The translations under genes and the position numbers were made by a program. This document shows, piece after piece, positions 48,802 to 55,552 of a stretch of 64,000 bases of DNA. The number at the start of each line of letters is the position of its first letter. Positions within the stretch are counted from its first letter, which is position 1. Origin of the DNA: an uncultured Eubacteriales bacterium (GTDB lineage Bacteria > Bacillota > Clostridia > Oscillospirales > Oscillospiraceae); assembly GCA_905198835.1 (NCBI GenBank), contig CAJKDY010000006.1, positions 62,001 to 126,000 of the forward strand. The letters run 5' to 3'. The notes beneath the pieces are model-generated. The model saw nothing but the letters and a program-made list of their open reading frames with translations. It had not been told where the DNA came from and searched no databases.

Positions 48802-49675
48802 CGGCCTGCGCTCCGACGCCTTTTTGGCTGGGGCGGTGGAGGACCTGACCCGCTCTGCCGCCCAGAAGCTGCTGGAGGCCGGGCGGGTCCTCTGCGAGGG
48901 TAAGGCCTTGACCAAGAGCATAAAACTTCCCGCCGGGGCGGTGGTGGAGGTGGAGCTGCCCGAGCCCGAGCCCATGGAGGCCGTGGCTGAGGACATTCCC
49001 CTGAACATCGTTTTTGAGGATGCGGACGTCATTGTGATCGATAAGCCGGTGGGCATGGTGGTCCATCCCGCGCCGGGCCATTTGTCGGGTACGGTGGTCA
49101 ACGCTCTGCTGCACCATTGCGGAGCCAGCTTATCAGGCATCAACGGGGTCCTGCGCCCCGGCATCGTCCACCGCATCGATCGGGACACATCGGGCCTTCT
49201 GATCGTTGCCAAAAACGACAAGGCCCATCTGGCCCTGGCCGCCCAGCTTCAGGACCACACCCTCCACCGGCTCTATCACGGCGTCGTGGTGGGCGGCCTG
49301 CGGGAGGACAGCGGCACGGTGGACGCGCCTATTGACCGAAACCCCAAGGATCGCAAAAAGATGGCTGTGGTCCCCGGTGGGCGGGAGGCGGTGACCCACT
49401 ACCGGGTGCTGGAGCGGCTGACGGGCCACACCTACGCGGAATTTCGCCTAGAGACGGGCCGGACCCACCAGATCCGGGTCCACATGGCCCATCTGGGCCA
49501 TCCGCTGCTGGGGGACCGGATCTACGGCAGCCCCAAGGGTTATCCGGGCCTGGCGGGCCAGTGTCTCCACGCCAAGGCCCTTACCTTCGTCCATCCCGCC
49601 ACCGGACGGGAGATGACGGTGGAGTGTCCCTTGCCGGCGTATTTTACCGCTGTTTTGGACAAGCTCCGGCGGTGA
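48773..49675 (+). CDS. rluD: RluA family 23S rRNA pseudouridine synthase
   Basis: A 300-residue RluD-like enzyme that turns specific uridines of 23S rRNA into pseudouridine. The N-terminal S4 domain (RSDAFLAGAVEDLTRSAAQK) is followed by the catalytic domain with GIVHRIDRDTSGLL, whose Asp in RIDRDTSG (about 133-138) is catalytic. GRTHQIRVHMAHLGHPLLGD is diagnostic. It starts inside the end of lspA. The exact target (RluD or RluC/RluB-type sites) is inferred from best resemblance only. Confidence 0.93.
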   Translation: MKLTLTVPTDGLRSDAFLAGAVEDLTRSAAQKLLEAGRVLCEGKALTKSIKLPAGAVVEVELPEPEPMEAVAEDIPLNIVFEDADVIVIDKPVGMVVHPAPGHLSGTVVNALLHHCGASLSGINGVLRPGIVHRIDRDTSGLLIVAKNDKAHLALAAQLQDHTLHRLYHGVVVGGLREDSGTVDAPIDRNPKDRKKMAVVPGGREAVTHYRVLERLTGHTYAEFRLETGRTHQIRVHMAHLGHPLLGDRIYGSPKGYPGLAGQCLHAKALTFVHPATGREMTVECPLPAYFTAVLDKLRR

Positions 49676-49726
49676 GAGAAGGAAGAGACAGACCGAGAGA
49701 AATTCCCCACGAAGGAGGACTGCGCC

Positions 49727-50419
49727 ATGACCCAGACCGCCCATATTCTGGTGGTAGAGGACGACGCGGATATCAACCGGCTGCTTTGCACCATTCTGAC
49801 CACGGCGGGCTACGACGCGCGGCCCGCCTTTTCCGGCAGCGAGGCCCTTTTATGGGCGGAGAAATACGATTATGACGCGGTCCTGCTGGACCTGATGCTG
49901 CCCGGCCTCAGTGGCGAGGAGTTCATCCGCAGCATCCGCGCGGCTAAGACCATGCCCATCCTGGTGCTGTCGGCCAAGATCGCCGTGGAGGACCGGGTCA
50001 ACGCCCTGGCCCTGGGGGCAGACGACTTTATCCCCAAGCCCTTTGATAACCGGGAGGTGCTGGCCCGGGTGGAGGCCCAGCTGCGCCGCAGTCGGAGTTT
50101 TCATCCAGCCCCAGCGGACCAGGGGGCGCTGAACTGGGGCCCCATCGTCCTGGACCGGGAGGCCCACACCGCCACCTTGGATGGCCAGGACCTTTCCCTT
50201 ACCGCCCACGAATTCGCTATTTTGGCCCTTTTGATGGAGCATCCCAAGCGGACCTTTTCCCGCGCCCAGATCTATGAGGCGGTATGGGGCGAGGCGTTCA
50301 TGGGCGACGACAACACTGTCAACGTCCACATTTCCAACCTTCGCGGCAAGCTGGGCGGTGGGGAGTACATCAAGACTGTGTGGGGCGTGGGCTTTCGTAT
50401 GGCAAATTTGGAACTTTAG
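49727..50419 (+). CDS. OmpR-family response regulator of an ABC-transporter module
   Basis: A 230-residue response regulator. The receiver has the acidic pair EDD, the phosphoacceptor Asp in LLDLMLPG (about 54), and Lys in PKPFD. The C-terminal winged helix has HEFAILALLMEHPKRTFSRA and DNTVNVHISNLRGKL. AAGGAGG precedes the ATG. Its likely kinase is encoded at 52222, after an ABC transporter pair. Direct TTTCTTT repeats 11 bp apart downstream (50422 and 50433) are a plausible binding site. Confidence 0.93.
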   Translation: MTQTAHILVVEDDADINRLLCTILTTAGYDARPAFSGSEALLWAEKYDYDAVLLDLMLPGLSGEEFIRSIRAAKTMPILVLSAKIAVEDRVNALALGADDFIPKPFDNREVLARVEAQLRRSRSFHPAPADQGALNWGPIVLDREAHTATLDGQDLSLTAHEFAILALLMEHPKRTFSRAQIYEAVWGEAFMGDDNTVNVHISNLRGKLGGGEYIKTVWGVGFRMANLEL

Positions 50420-50421
50420 GT

Positions 50422-50439
50422 TTTCTTTACACTTTCTTT
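50422..50439 (+). promoter_or_regulatory. Direct-repeat site candidate for the response regulator
   Basis: TTTCTTT at 50422-50428 and again at 50433-50439, 11 bp apart, one helical turn, as OmpR-type dimers bind. It lies 66 bp before the ABC ATPase gene. No good -10 could be fixed. Confidence 0.4.
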
Positions 50440-50505
50440 GAGAGACCTTGAGCTTTTGATGCTATTCTTGGGGCAACCTCAACGAAAGGCAGGCGTAAAA
50501 ACCCA

Positions 50506-51429
50506 ATGGAAAAACCAGTGCTCATCACCCACGGCCTCACCCGGGCCTACGGGCGTCACCTGGCCTTGGACCAGGTGAGTATCACCGTTCCCCGGGGCGA
50601 GATCTACGGCCTCATTGGCCGAAACGGCGCGGGCAAGACCACGCTGATGCGCTTGGTGACAGGCCAGAGCGTGCCTACCTCCGGCTCCATGGAGCTCTTT
50701 GGCAGGACAAGCGGCCATGAGCTGCGCCAGGAGCGCAGCCGCACCGGCGCCATGATCGAGATCCCCTCCTTCTCGCCCTTCCTGGACGCCCGGGAAAACC
50801 TGGAATACTACCGCATCCAGCGGGGTATCCCAGGGAAGGAGACGGTGGACGAGGCCCTGGAGATGGTGAACTTGACCCAGACGGGCAAGAAGAAGTTCAA
50901 GACCTTCTCCCTGGGCATGAAGCAGCGTCTGGGGCTGGCTCTGGCGCTGATGAACCACCCCGACTTCCTCATTCTGGACGAGCCCATCAACGGCCTGGAC
51001 CCCGAGGGCGTGGCGGAGTTTCGCCAGCTGCTCCGGCGGCTCAATCGGGAGCGGCAGACCACCATCCTCATCTCTAGCCACATCCTCTCCGAGCTCTCCA
51101 CCGTGGCCACCTGCTATGGCTTTTTGGAGCAGGGCAAGCTGCTGGAGGAGGTCACAGCCCAGGCGCTGGACGAGAAGTGCCGGGTGTGCCTGCGCCTCCA
51201 GGTCAGCGATACGGCCAAGGCGGCGGTGGCGCTCCACATCAAGCTGGGCACAGACCAGTTCAAGGTGCTGGAGGACAATGTCATCGAGCTATACGACCTG
51301 CTGGACCGACCCCAGGAGGTGTCCGCGGCCATGGCCGCCGAGGGCGTGGCCCTTTCCAGCCTGGAGCGCCGGGGCAGCGACCTGGAGGCCTACTTCCTGG
51401 ACCTGATCGGAGGTGAGCGCCATGCTTAA
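50506..51429 (+). CDS. ABC transporter ATP-binding protein (bacitracin/lantibiotic resistance type)
   Basis: A 307-residue ATPase of the BcrA/LanF group. Walker A GRNGAGKTT (about 39-47), Q-loop region, signature FSLGMKQR (about 135), Walker B FLILDEP (about 155) and the switch His in SSHILSELS. The C-terminal 70 residues are the extra domain typical of the group. It overlaps its permease by 8 bp. Together with the kinase and regulator it probably protects against cell-wall antibiotics or peptides; the trigger is unknown. Confidence 0.93.
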   Translation: MEKPVLITHGLTRAYGRHLALDQVSITVPRGEIYGLIGRNGAGKTTLMRLVTGQSVPTSGSMELFGRTSGHELRQERSRTGAMIEIPSFSPFLDARENLEYYRIQRGIPGKETVDEALEMVNLTQTGKKKFKTFSLGMKQRLGLALALMNHPDFLILDEPINGLDPEGVAEFRQLLRRLNRERQTTILISSHILSELSTVATCYGFLEQGKLLEEVTAQALDEKCRVCLRLQVSDTAKAAVALHIKLGTDQFKVLEDNVIELYDLLDRPQEVSAAMAAEGVALSSLERRGSDLEAYFLDLIGGERHA

Positions 51430-52201
51430 CTACCTCCGTGCCGAGCTCTATAAGCTCTTTCACCGCAAGTATTTTTGGATCACCCTGTTGGTGACCCTGG
51501 GTCTGGAGAGCATTTTGGTGGGCGGCTGGGTCTTTATCAACCAAAACGGCTCCCATGTCTGCTTCGACGAGGCCCTTCATATGATCTCCTATGAGCTGGT
51601 CTTGGGGCTCTACTTCACCGTCATTGCGGGCGACATCGTCTTCGCCGGGCAGTATAAAAACGCCACGCTGAAAAACGAGGTCTCCTTCGGCCTGCCCCGG
51701 TGGCGCATCTATCTGGGCAAGCTGGCCGCCCAGCTCATGGCGGCGCTCTTACTGTGCGCCATGATGATGATCTATTATGTGGCCCTGTGCCGTTTGATGC
51801 TGCCCGCCGATGGGGCAGCCAGCAGTGAGGCGGCTCTGGGGGAGTTTGGCGCCCAGCTTCTGTACGCCCTGCCTCTATGGATCGGAGCGCAAAGCGCGGT
51901 GTGCGCGTGCCTGTTTTTGATCAAGGGCGGCACCGGCGCGGCCATCACCGCAGTGGCCCTCTTTGGCGCTCTCCCCGTGGCGGTGCAGATCGTAGGGATG
52001 ATGTTTGGCCCCTATTCCTTTGGTGCGGCGCTACTGGAGGTATACCCCTGGCTGCCCTCGGTGATGCTGGAGCGTATCCCCGCCTATGTCAGCAAAGGGG
52101 ACTGGAGCTACCTGGCCAATACCTGCTTGGTGGGCGGGGTGTGGTTGGCAGTGCCCACGCTGCTGGGCCTGTGGCGGTTCAGCCGCAAGGAGATCAACTA
52201 G
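51422..52201 (+). CDS. ABC transporter permease of the same module
   Basis: A 259-residue membrane protein with six hydrophobic segments (YFWITLLVTLGLESILVGGW first), like the ABC-2 permeases (LanE/LanG, BcrB) that pair with LanF-type ATPases. ATG 51422 is used because GGAGGTGAG ends a few bases before it. It overlaps the ATPase gene by 8 bp. Only one permease gene is present, so it probably works as a homodimer. Confidence 0.85.
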   Translation: MLNYLRAELYKLFHRKYFWITLLVTLGLESILVGGWVFINQNGSHVCFDEALHMISYELVLGLYFTVIAGDIVFAGQYKNATLKNEVSFGLPRWRIYLGKLAAQLMAALLLCAMMMIYYVALCRLMLPADGAASSEAALGEFGAQLLYALPLWIGAQSAVCACLFLIKGGTGAAITAVALFGALPVAVQIVGMMFGPYSFGAALLEVYPWLPSVMLERIPAYVSKGDWSYLANTCLVGGVWLAVPTLLGLWRFSRKEIN

Positions 52202-52221
52202 CGAAGAAGGAGGCGGCGCAT

Positions 52222-53130
52222 ATGCAGACAGCCATCATCATCGTGTTGGCGCTGGTATGCGCCGCCCTTGTTTACTATCTTATGGAGCTGCGCAGGGGCC
52301 TGAACGCGGCTCGGAAGCGCCTCCACGACCAGATCGGCCATGAGACCAGGACCCGGCTGGACGTGCCCTGCCCCAACGCCGGGTTGGAAGGACTGCTGAA
52401 GGAGATCAACACCCTTTTGGAGCAGCGCGAGAGCGAGCGGGCCGAATATCTCCGCAAGGAGCAGGACCTGCGGCGGCAGATCGCCGACGTGTCCCACGAC
52501 CTGAGAACGCCGCTGACGTCCATTTTGGGCTACATGCAGCTGCTGGAGGACGAGACCGTGACCGCCGGGCAGAAAAGCGAGTATCTGGCTGTGGTCCAGG
52601 GACGGGCGGAGACCTTGCAGACCCTTATCACGTCCTTTTACGACCTCTCCCGGCTGGAGGGCGGACAGTGGAAGCTGGAGCGGGAGGCGGTGGACCTGGC
52701 CCGCGTCGTCCAGGACCAGCTGGCTCTGGCCTACGAGACGTTAGAACAGGCGGGGATGCCGCCGGAGGTGGAGCTGCCCAAGGAGCTGGGATCGGTTTGG
52801 GGCGACCAAAAGGCGGTGGTGCGGGTGGTGTCTAACCTGCTGACCAACGCCCTGCACCACGGCGCGCCGCCCCTGCAGGTGGCGTTGGAGCGGCGGGGAG
52901 ACTATGTGAACGCCCGGTTTGCCAACGCCGCGCCCGGCATGACTCAGGACCAGGCCCAGCGGGTCTTTCAGCGCTTTTACACCTCCGACCCCTCCCGCAC
53001 CGGGCAAAACAGCGGCCTGGGCCTGGCCATTGTCCATGCGCTGATGGAGCGCATGGACGGCTCGGCAAAGGCGGAGCTGCAGGACGGGACCTTTTGCGTC
53101 AAGCTGACCTTCCGGGTCGTGGGCCCTTGA
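52222..53130 (+). CDS. Sensor histidine kinase with one membrane helix
   Basis: A 302-residue kinase with a single N-terminal membrane helix (TAIIIVLALVCAALVYYLM, about 3-21) and almost no extracellular part, as in intramembrane-sensing kinases. A cytoplasmic coiled coil leads to HisKA with the phospho-His in VSHDLRTPLTS (about 93), then the ATPase domain: N box VVSNLLTNALHH (about 203) and GLGLAIV (about 266). AAGGAGG precedes ATG 52222. The lack of a sensing domain suggests that the ABC transporter is itself the sensor, as in Bce-type systems; inference. Confidence 0.9.
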   Translation: MQTAIIIVLALVCAALVYYLMELRRGLNAARKRLHDQIGHETRTRLDVPCPNAGLEGLLKEINTLLEQRESERAEYLRKEQDLRRQIADVSHDLRTPLTSILGYMQLLEDETVTAGQKSEYLAVVQGRAETLQTLITSFYDLSRLEGGQWKLEREAVDLARVVQDQLALAYETLEQAGMPPEVELPKELGSVWGDQKAVVRVVSNLLTNALHHGAPPLQVALERRGDYVNARFANAAPGMTQDQAQRVFQRFYTSDPSRTGQNSGLGLAIVHALMERMDGSAKAELQDGTFCVKLTFRVVGP

Positions 53131-53155
53131 CCGACGTGTCAGATCGTGCTATAAT
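53127..53155 (+). promoter_or_regulatory. Sigma-A promoter of the TPP riboswitch-thiT transcript
   Basis: TTGACC (53127-53132), overlapping the kinase stop, 17 bp, perfect TATAAT (53150-53155). Confidence 0.8.
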
Positions 53156-53177
53156 ATCTCCTGGCCGCAGTTCAACT

Positions 53178-53281
53178 GAACACAGGGGCGCTGGACGCAA
53201 GTCCGGCTGTGATGCGAGAGGTAGCGCCCTCTCCGGTCCCTTTGAAGCTGATCCGGGTAATGCCGGCGTAGCGAGTGCTTC
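53178..53281 (+). ncRNA. Thiamine pyrophosphate (TPP) riboswitch
   Basis: Closing stem GAACAC (53178-53183) with GTGCTTC (53275-53281). The THI core reads ACAGGGGCGCTGG, GGCTGTGAT, GAGAGG, CCCTTTGAAGCTGATC and GGGTAATGCCGGCGTAG, which fits the TPP aptamer closely. It precedes a thiamine transporter gene. Confidence 0.93.
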
Positions 53282-53353
53282 GACATAATTTGTCGTTCCT
53301 TGTACCACGCCCAGTTGCTTGGGCTGCGGTACATTTTTTTAGGAGGAACGACA
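53281..53353 (+). terminator. TPP riboswitch expression platform
   Basis: Terminator: TGTACC-AC-GCCCA with TGGGC-TGC-GGTACA (about 53300-53333), then seven T (53334-53340). In addition TGTCGTTCCT (53291-53300) is fully complementary to AGGAACGACA (53344-53353), which holds part of the ribosome-binding site, so translation could be blocked too. Confidence 0.8.
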
Positions 53354-53914
53354 ATGCAAAAGACAAGTAGAAACATCCGCGCGCTGTGTGAAGGGGCCAT
53401 CTGTGTCGCCATGGCCATGGTGCTGAGCTTCTTTGAGGCCAACCCCATCTGGGTCCAGGGTGGCTCCATCGACCTGGTGATGATCCCGCTGATCCTCTTT
53501 GCCGTCCGCTGGGGCGCAAGCTGGGGCGTGGGCGCCGGTTTGGTGTTCGGTACGCTGAAATACTTTGTAGGCGCGGGCTTTGCCGTGGACTGGGTGTCCA
53601 TCATCTTTGACTACACCGTGGCCTATGCTATGGTGGGTCTGGCGGGCCTTTTCAAGAACAAGGACAAGCAGGTCTGGCTGGCGGCCATCGTGGGCGGCGT
53701 GGCCCGGTTCATCGTCCACTACATCAGCGGCGTCACCGTGTACGCCAAGTGGATGCCCGAGGAGTTTATGGGCCTGCCTATGGGCTCGCCTTTTATCTAT
53801 TCCGCGCTCTATAACGGCGGCTATATGCTCCCTTGCACCATCCTGGCCGCGGCGATCTGCGTGGCCCTGATGAAGCCCATGAAGAGCTTTTTGCGGGGGG
53901 ACGATCTGCGCTGA
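53354..53914 (+). CDS. thiT: Thiamine ECF transporter S component ThiT
   Basis: A 186-residue membrane protein with six helices; it binds thiamine and docks to the ECF energising module (absent from the window). Typical ThiT segments are seen: AICVAMAMVLSFFEANP, GGSIDLVMIPLILFAVRWG and GTLKYFVG, and the thiamine-binding area DYTVAYAMVGLAG. Start ATG 53354 has AGGAGGA 7 bp upstream. The TPP riboswitch supports the assignment. A HAD gene follows after 18 bp. Confidence 0.95.
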   Translation: MQKTSRNIRALCEGAICVAMAMVLSFFEANPIWVQGGSIDLVMIPLILFAVRWGASWGVGAGLVFGTLKYFVGAGFAVDWVSIIFDYTVAYAMVGLAGLFKNKDKQVWLAAIVGGVARFIVHYISGVTVYAKWMPEEFMGLPMGSPFIYSALYNGGYMLPCTILAAAICVALMKPMKSFLRGDDLR

Positions 53915-53932
53915 CAAAAGGACGGTGATGAT

Positions 53933-54739
53933 GTGGGCAAGTTTGACGGCGTTTTGCTGGCGACCGACTTTGACGATACTTACTTCCCTGAAGACGGTGT
54001 TCTCCCCCAGGCCAATCTGGAGGCGCTTTCATACTTCCAAAGCCAGGGTGGGACCTTTACCATTGCCACCGGTCGGGCCCACACCACCTTCGCCCCCAAG
54101 CTGCCCCTGACGCCGGTGAACGCTCCGGTCATCCTCTCCAACGGCGCCCAGCTCTACGATTTTGAAACGGATCAAATGCTTCTGGAGCGCACCATCCCCA
54201 TCACCATCGCCGCTGACCTGGAAGACCTGGTCATGCGGGTGCCCCAGGTGGGCTTGGAGGCATACCACGGAGAGGACGCCTACATCTGGAACCCCAACCG
54301 CTGGACTTGGTATCATCTTCGCAAGGCGGGCATTGGGGCCGCCGAGTGTCCCATCGCCCAGATGCCCCAGCCCTGGGGCAAGGCCATTTTGCACCAGGAG
54401 AACGATATTCTCCTAAAAGCCCAGGCTGACCTTCTGGCCCGGCACGGCGACCGCTATGAGGCCATCTTCTCCAACTTCCATATGCTGGAGCTGACGGCCA
54501 AGGGGGCCACCAAGGGCGGCATGGTGCTGGAGCTGGCCCGCCGTCTGGGCATCCGGCGTGAGCACATCTACTGCGCCGGGGATAACCAAAACGACATCCC
54601 CATGCTGGCCGTGGCCCAGGTGGGCTACGCCCCCGCCAACTGTGCCCAGGCTGTCCGGGACTGGGGCGCGCGCATCCTCTGCCCCTGCGACCAGGGCGCC
54701 ATTGCCCAGCTGGTGGAGGACCTGGACCAGCGCTATTGA
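53933..54739 (+). CDS. HAD family phosphatase (Cof type)
   Basis: A 268-residue haloacid-dehalogenase-like hydrolase of the Cof/YbiV group, which dephosphorylates sugar phosphates, FMN or other small compounds. Motif I is DFDDTYFP (about 12-19; the usual DLDGT is changed), motif II is ATGRA, a Lys is in AKGATKGG, and motif IV is GDNQNDIPML. A C2-type cap lies between. It starts at GTG 53933 without a close ribosome-binding site; an overlapping ATG lies in another frame. Given its place after thiT it may act on a thiamine-related phosphate, which is speculation. Confidence 0.88.
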   Translation: MGKFDGVLLATDFDDTYFPEDGVLPQANLEALSYFQSQGGTFTIATGRAHTTFAPKLPLTPVNAPVILSNGAQLYDFETDQMLLERTIPITIAADLEDLVMRVPQVGLEAYHGEDAYIWNPNRWTWYHLRKAGIGAAECPIAQMPQPWGKAILHQENDILLKAQADLLARHGDRYEAIFSNFHMLELTAKGATKGGMVLELARRLGIRREHIYCAGDNQNDIPMLAVAQVGYAPANCAQAVRDWGARILCPCDQGAIAQLVEDLDQRY

Positions 54740-54741
54740 CC

Positions 54742-54779
54742 AAAATAAAACCGCCCCAAAACGGGGCGGTCTTATTTTG
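54742..54779. terminator. Bidirectional terminator
   Basis: AAAATAA-ACCGCCCC with GGGGCGGT-CTTATTTT, loop near AAAA, between the HAD gene and the convergent DUF6809 gene. Confidence 0.85.
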
Positions 54780-54814
54780 CGGCGCAAGATGGGAATAGCG
54801 GCTGGTTACCTTTG

Positions 54815-55072
54815 TTATTGCGCTCTGTCTGCACCCATAGCTGCCCAATAGCCCTCCTGGAAGAAGTGTTGGGCCTCCAGCTCCATCTCCTCATAGAGTG
54901 TGCCAGTGTAGTCGTCTAGAAGGGCAATGACCCCTTTGCCAAAGGTGGCGATCAACAAATCTTGCAGATGTTCCTGTCTTTGCATAATGTCCTTGTATTC
55001 CTCGCCTTTGATGATCTCCCCTTCGTCAAATCGTAGCGCATTTTTGTAGAGTCTGGCAATTTGTTCCTGCAT
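54815..55072 (-). CDS. DUF6809-like small helical protein
   Basis: An 85-residue acidic helical protein (MQEQIARLYKNALRFDEGEI, YKDIMQRQEHLQDLL, YEEMELEAQHFFQEGYW). It matches the pattern of DUF6809, short clostridial proteins often found in accessory regions or next to XRE regulators. Function unknown. ATG 55072 has GGAGGT 8 bp upstream. It has a strong promoter and is divergent from a small XRE protein, with a palindrome between them. Confidence 0.7.
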   Translation of the reverse strand: MQEQIARLYKNALRFDEGEIIKGEEYKDIMQRQEHLQDLLIATFGKGVIALLDDYTGTLYEEMELEAQHFFQEGYWAAMGADRAQ

Positions 55073-55093
55073 ATAGGACGACCTCCCCGCAAA

Positions 55094-55114
55094 TTTTGTG
55101 TCCGCCGCACAAAA
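55094..55114. promoter_or_regulatory. Palindromic operator candidate
   Basis: TTTTGTG-TCCGCCG-CACAAAA, a perfect 7-bp inverted repeat just downstream of the DUF6809 promoter -10. It could be bound by the divergently encoded XRE protein. Confidence 0.45.
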
Positions 55115-55116
55115 CG

Positions 55117-55145
55117 ATTATACTCGGATATTCATACATAGTCAA
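55117..55145 (-). promoter_or_regulatory. Sigma-A promoter of the DUF6809 gene
   Basis: Minus strand TTGACT (55145-55140), 17 bp, perfect TATAAT (55122-55117). Confidence 0.8.
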
Positions 55146-55196
55146 GCCCGCTTTTGCCTTGTAGACTGAAAGAAACCAGGCAAGGAGCGGATGAAG

Positions 55197-55415
55197 ATGA
55201 TTAGCTATGAACCGTTGCAACGGACGATGAAGGCGCGGGGCGTTACGTCCTACCAGCTGGAAAAGCGGGGCTTCAGTAGGGCGACCTACTACAGTATTCG
55301 CCACGGAAACAGCATTTCTACCAATACGATCAACCAGCTTTGCAAGATCTTGAAATGCGGCGTTTCCGACATCATCGAATTTATTGATGAGGACGAAGAA
55401 GGCTCGGAGGCTTGA
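55197..55415 (+). CDS. Small XRE-family DNA-binding protein
   Basis: A 72-residue Cro/CI-type helix-turn-helix protein of the short YozG-like group (SYQLEKRGFSRATYYSIRHG, NTINQLCKILKCGVSDIIEF). It has an AAGGAG ribosome-binding site 9 bp before ATG 55197; ATG 55191 is only 3 bp away and less likely. The tail is acidic (EDEEGSEA). It is divergent from the DUF6809 gene, across a palindrome. Such small regulators often control their neighbour. Confidence 0.85.
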   Translation: MISYEPLQRTMKARGVTSYQLEKRGFSRATYYSIRHGNSISTNTINQLCKILKCGVSDIIEFIDEDEEGSEA

Positions 55416-55464
55416 CGAGGGTCAAGCTCCGGGTCTTTCTTTATGACTATGGACGGCCTGTCCC

Positions 55465-55492
55465 TTGCATATTTTTGGATTTCCTGTATAAT
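55465..55492 (+). promoter_or_regulatory. Sigma-A promoter of the S41 protease gene
   Basis: TTGCAT (55465-55470), 16 bp, perfect TATAAT (55487-55492). Confidence 0.7.
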
Positions 55493-55552
55493 GGAACAAA
55501 CGGGGCGGATCTTCGTCTCAAAAGTGACATCAAAACGAAAAGGGGAGTACCC

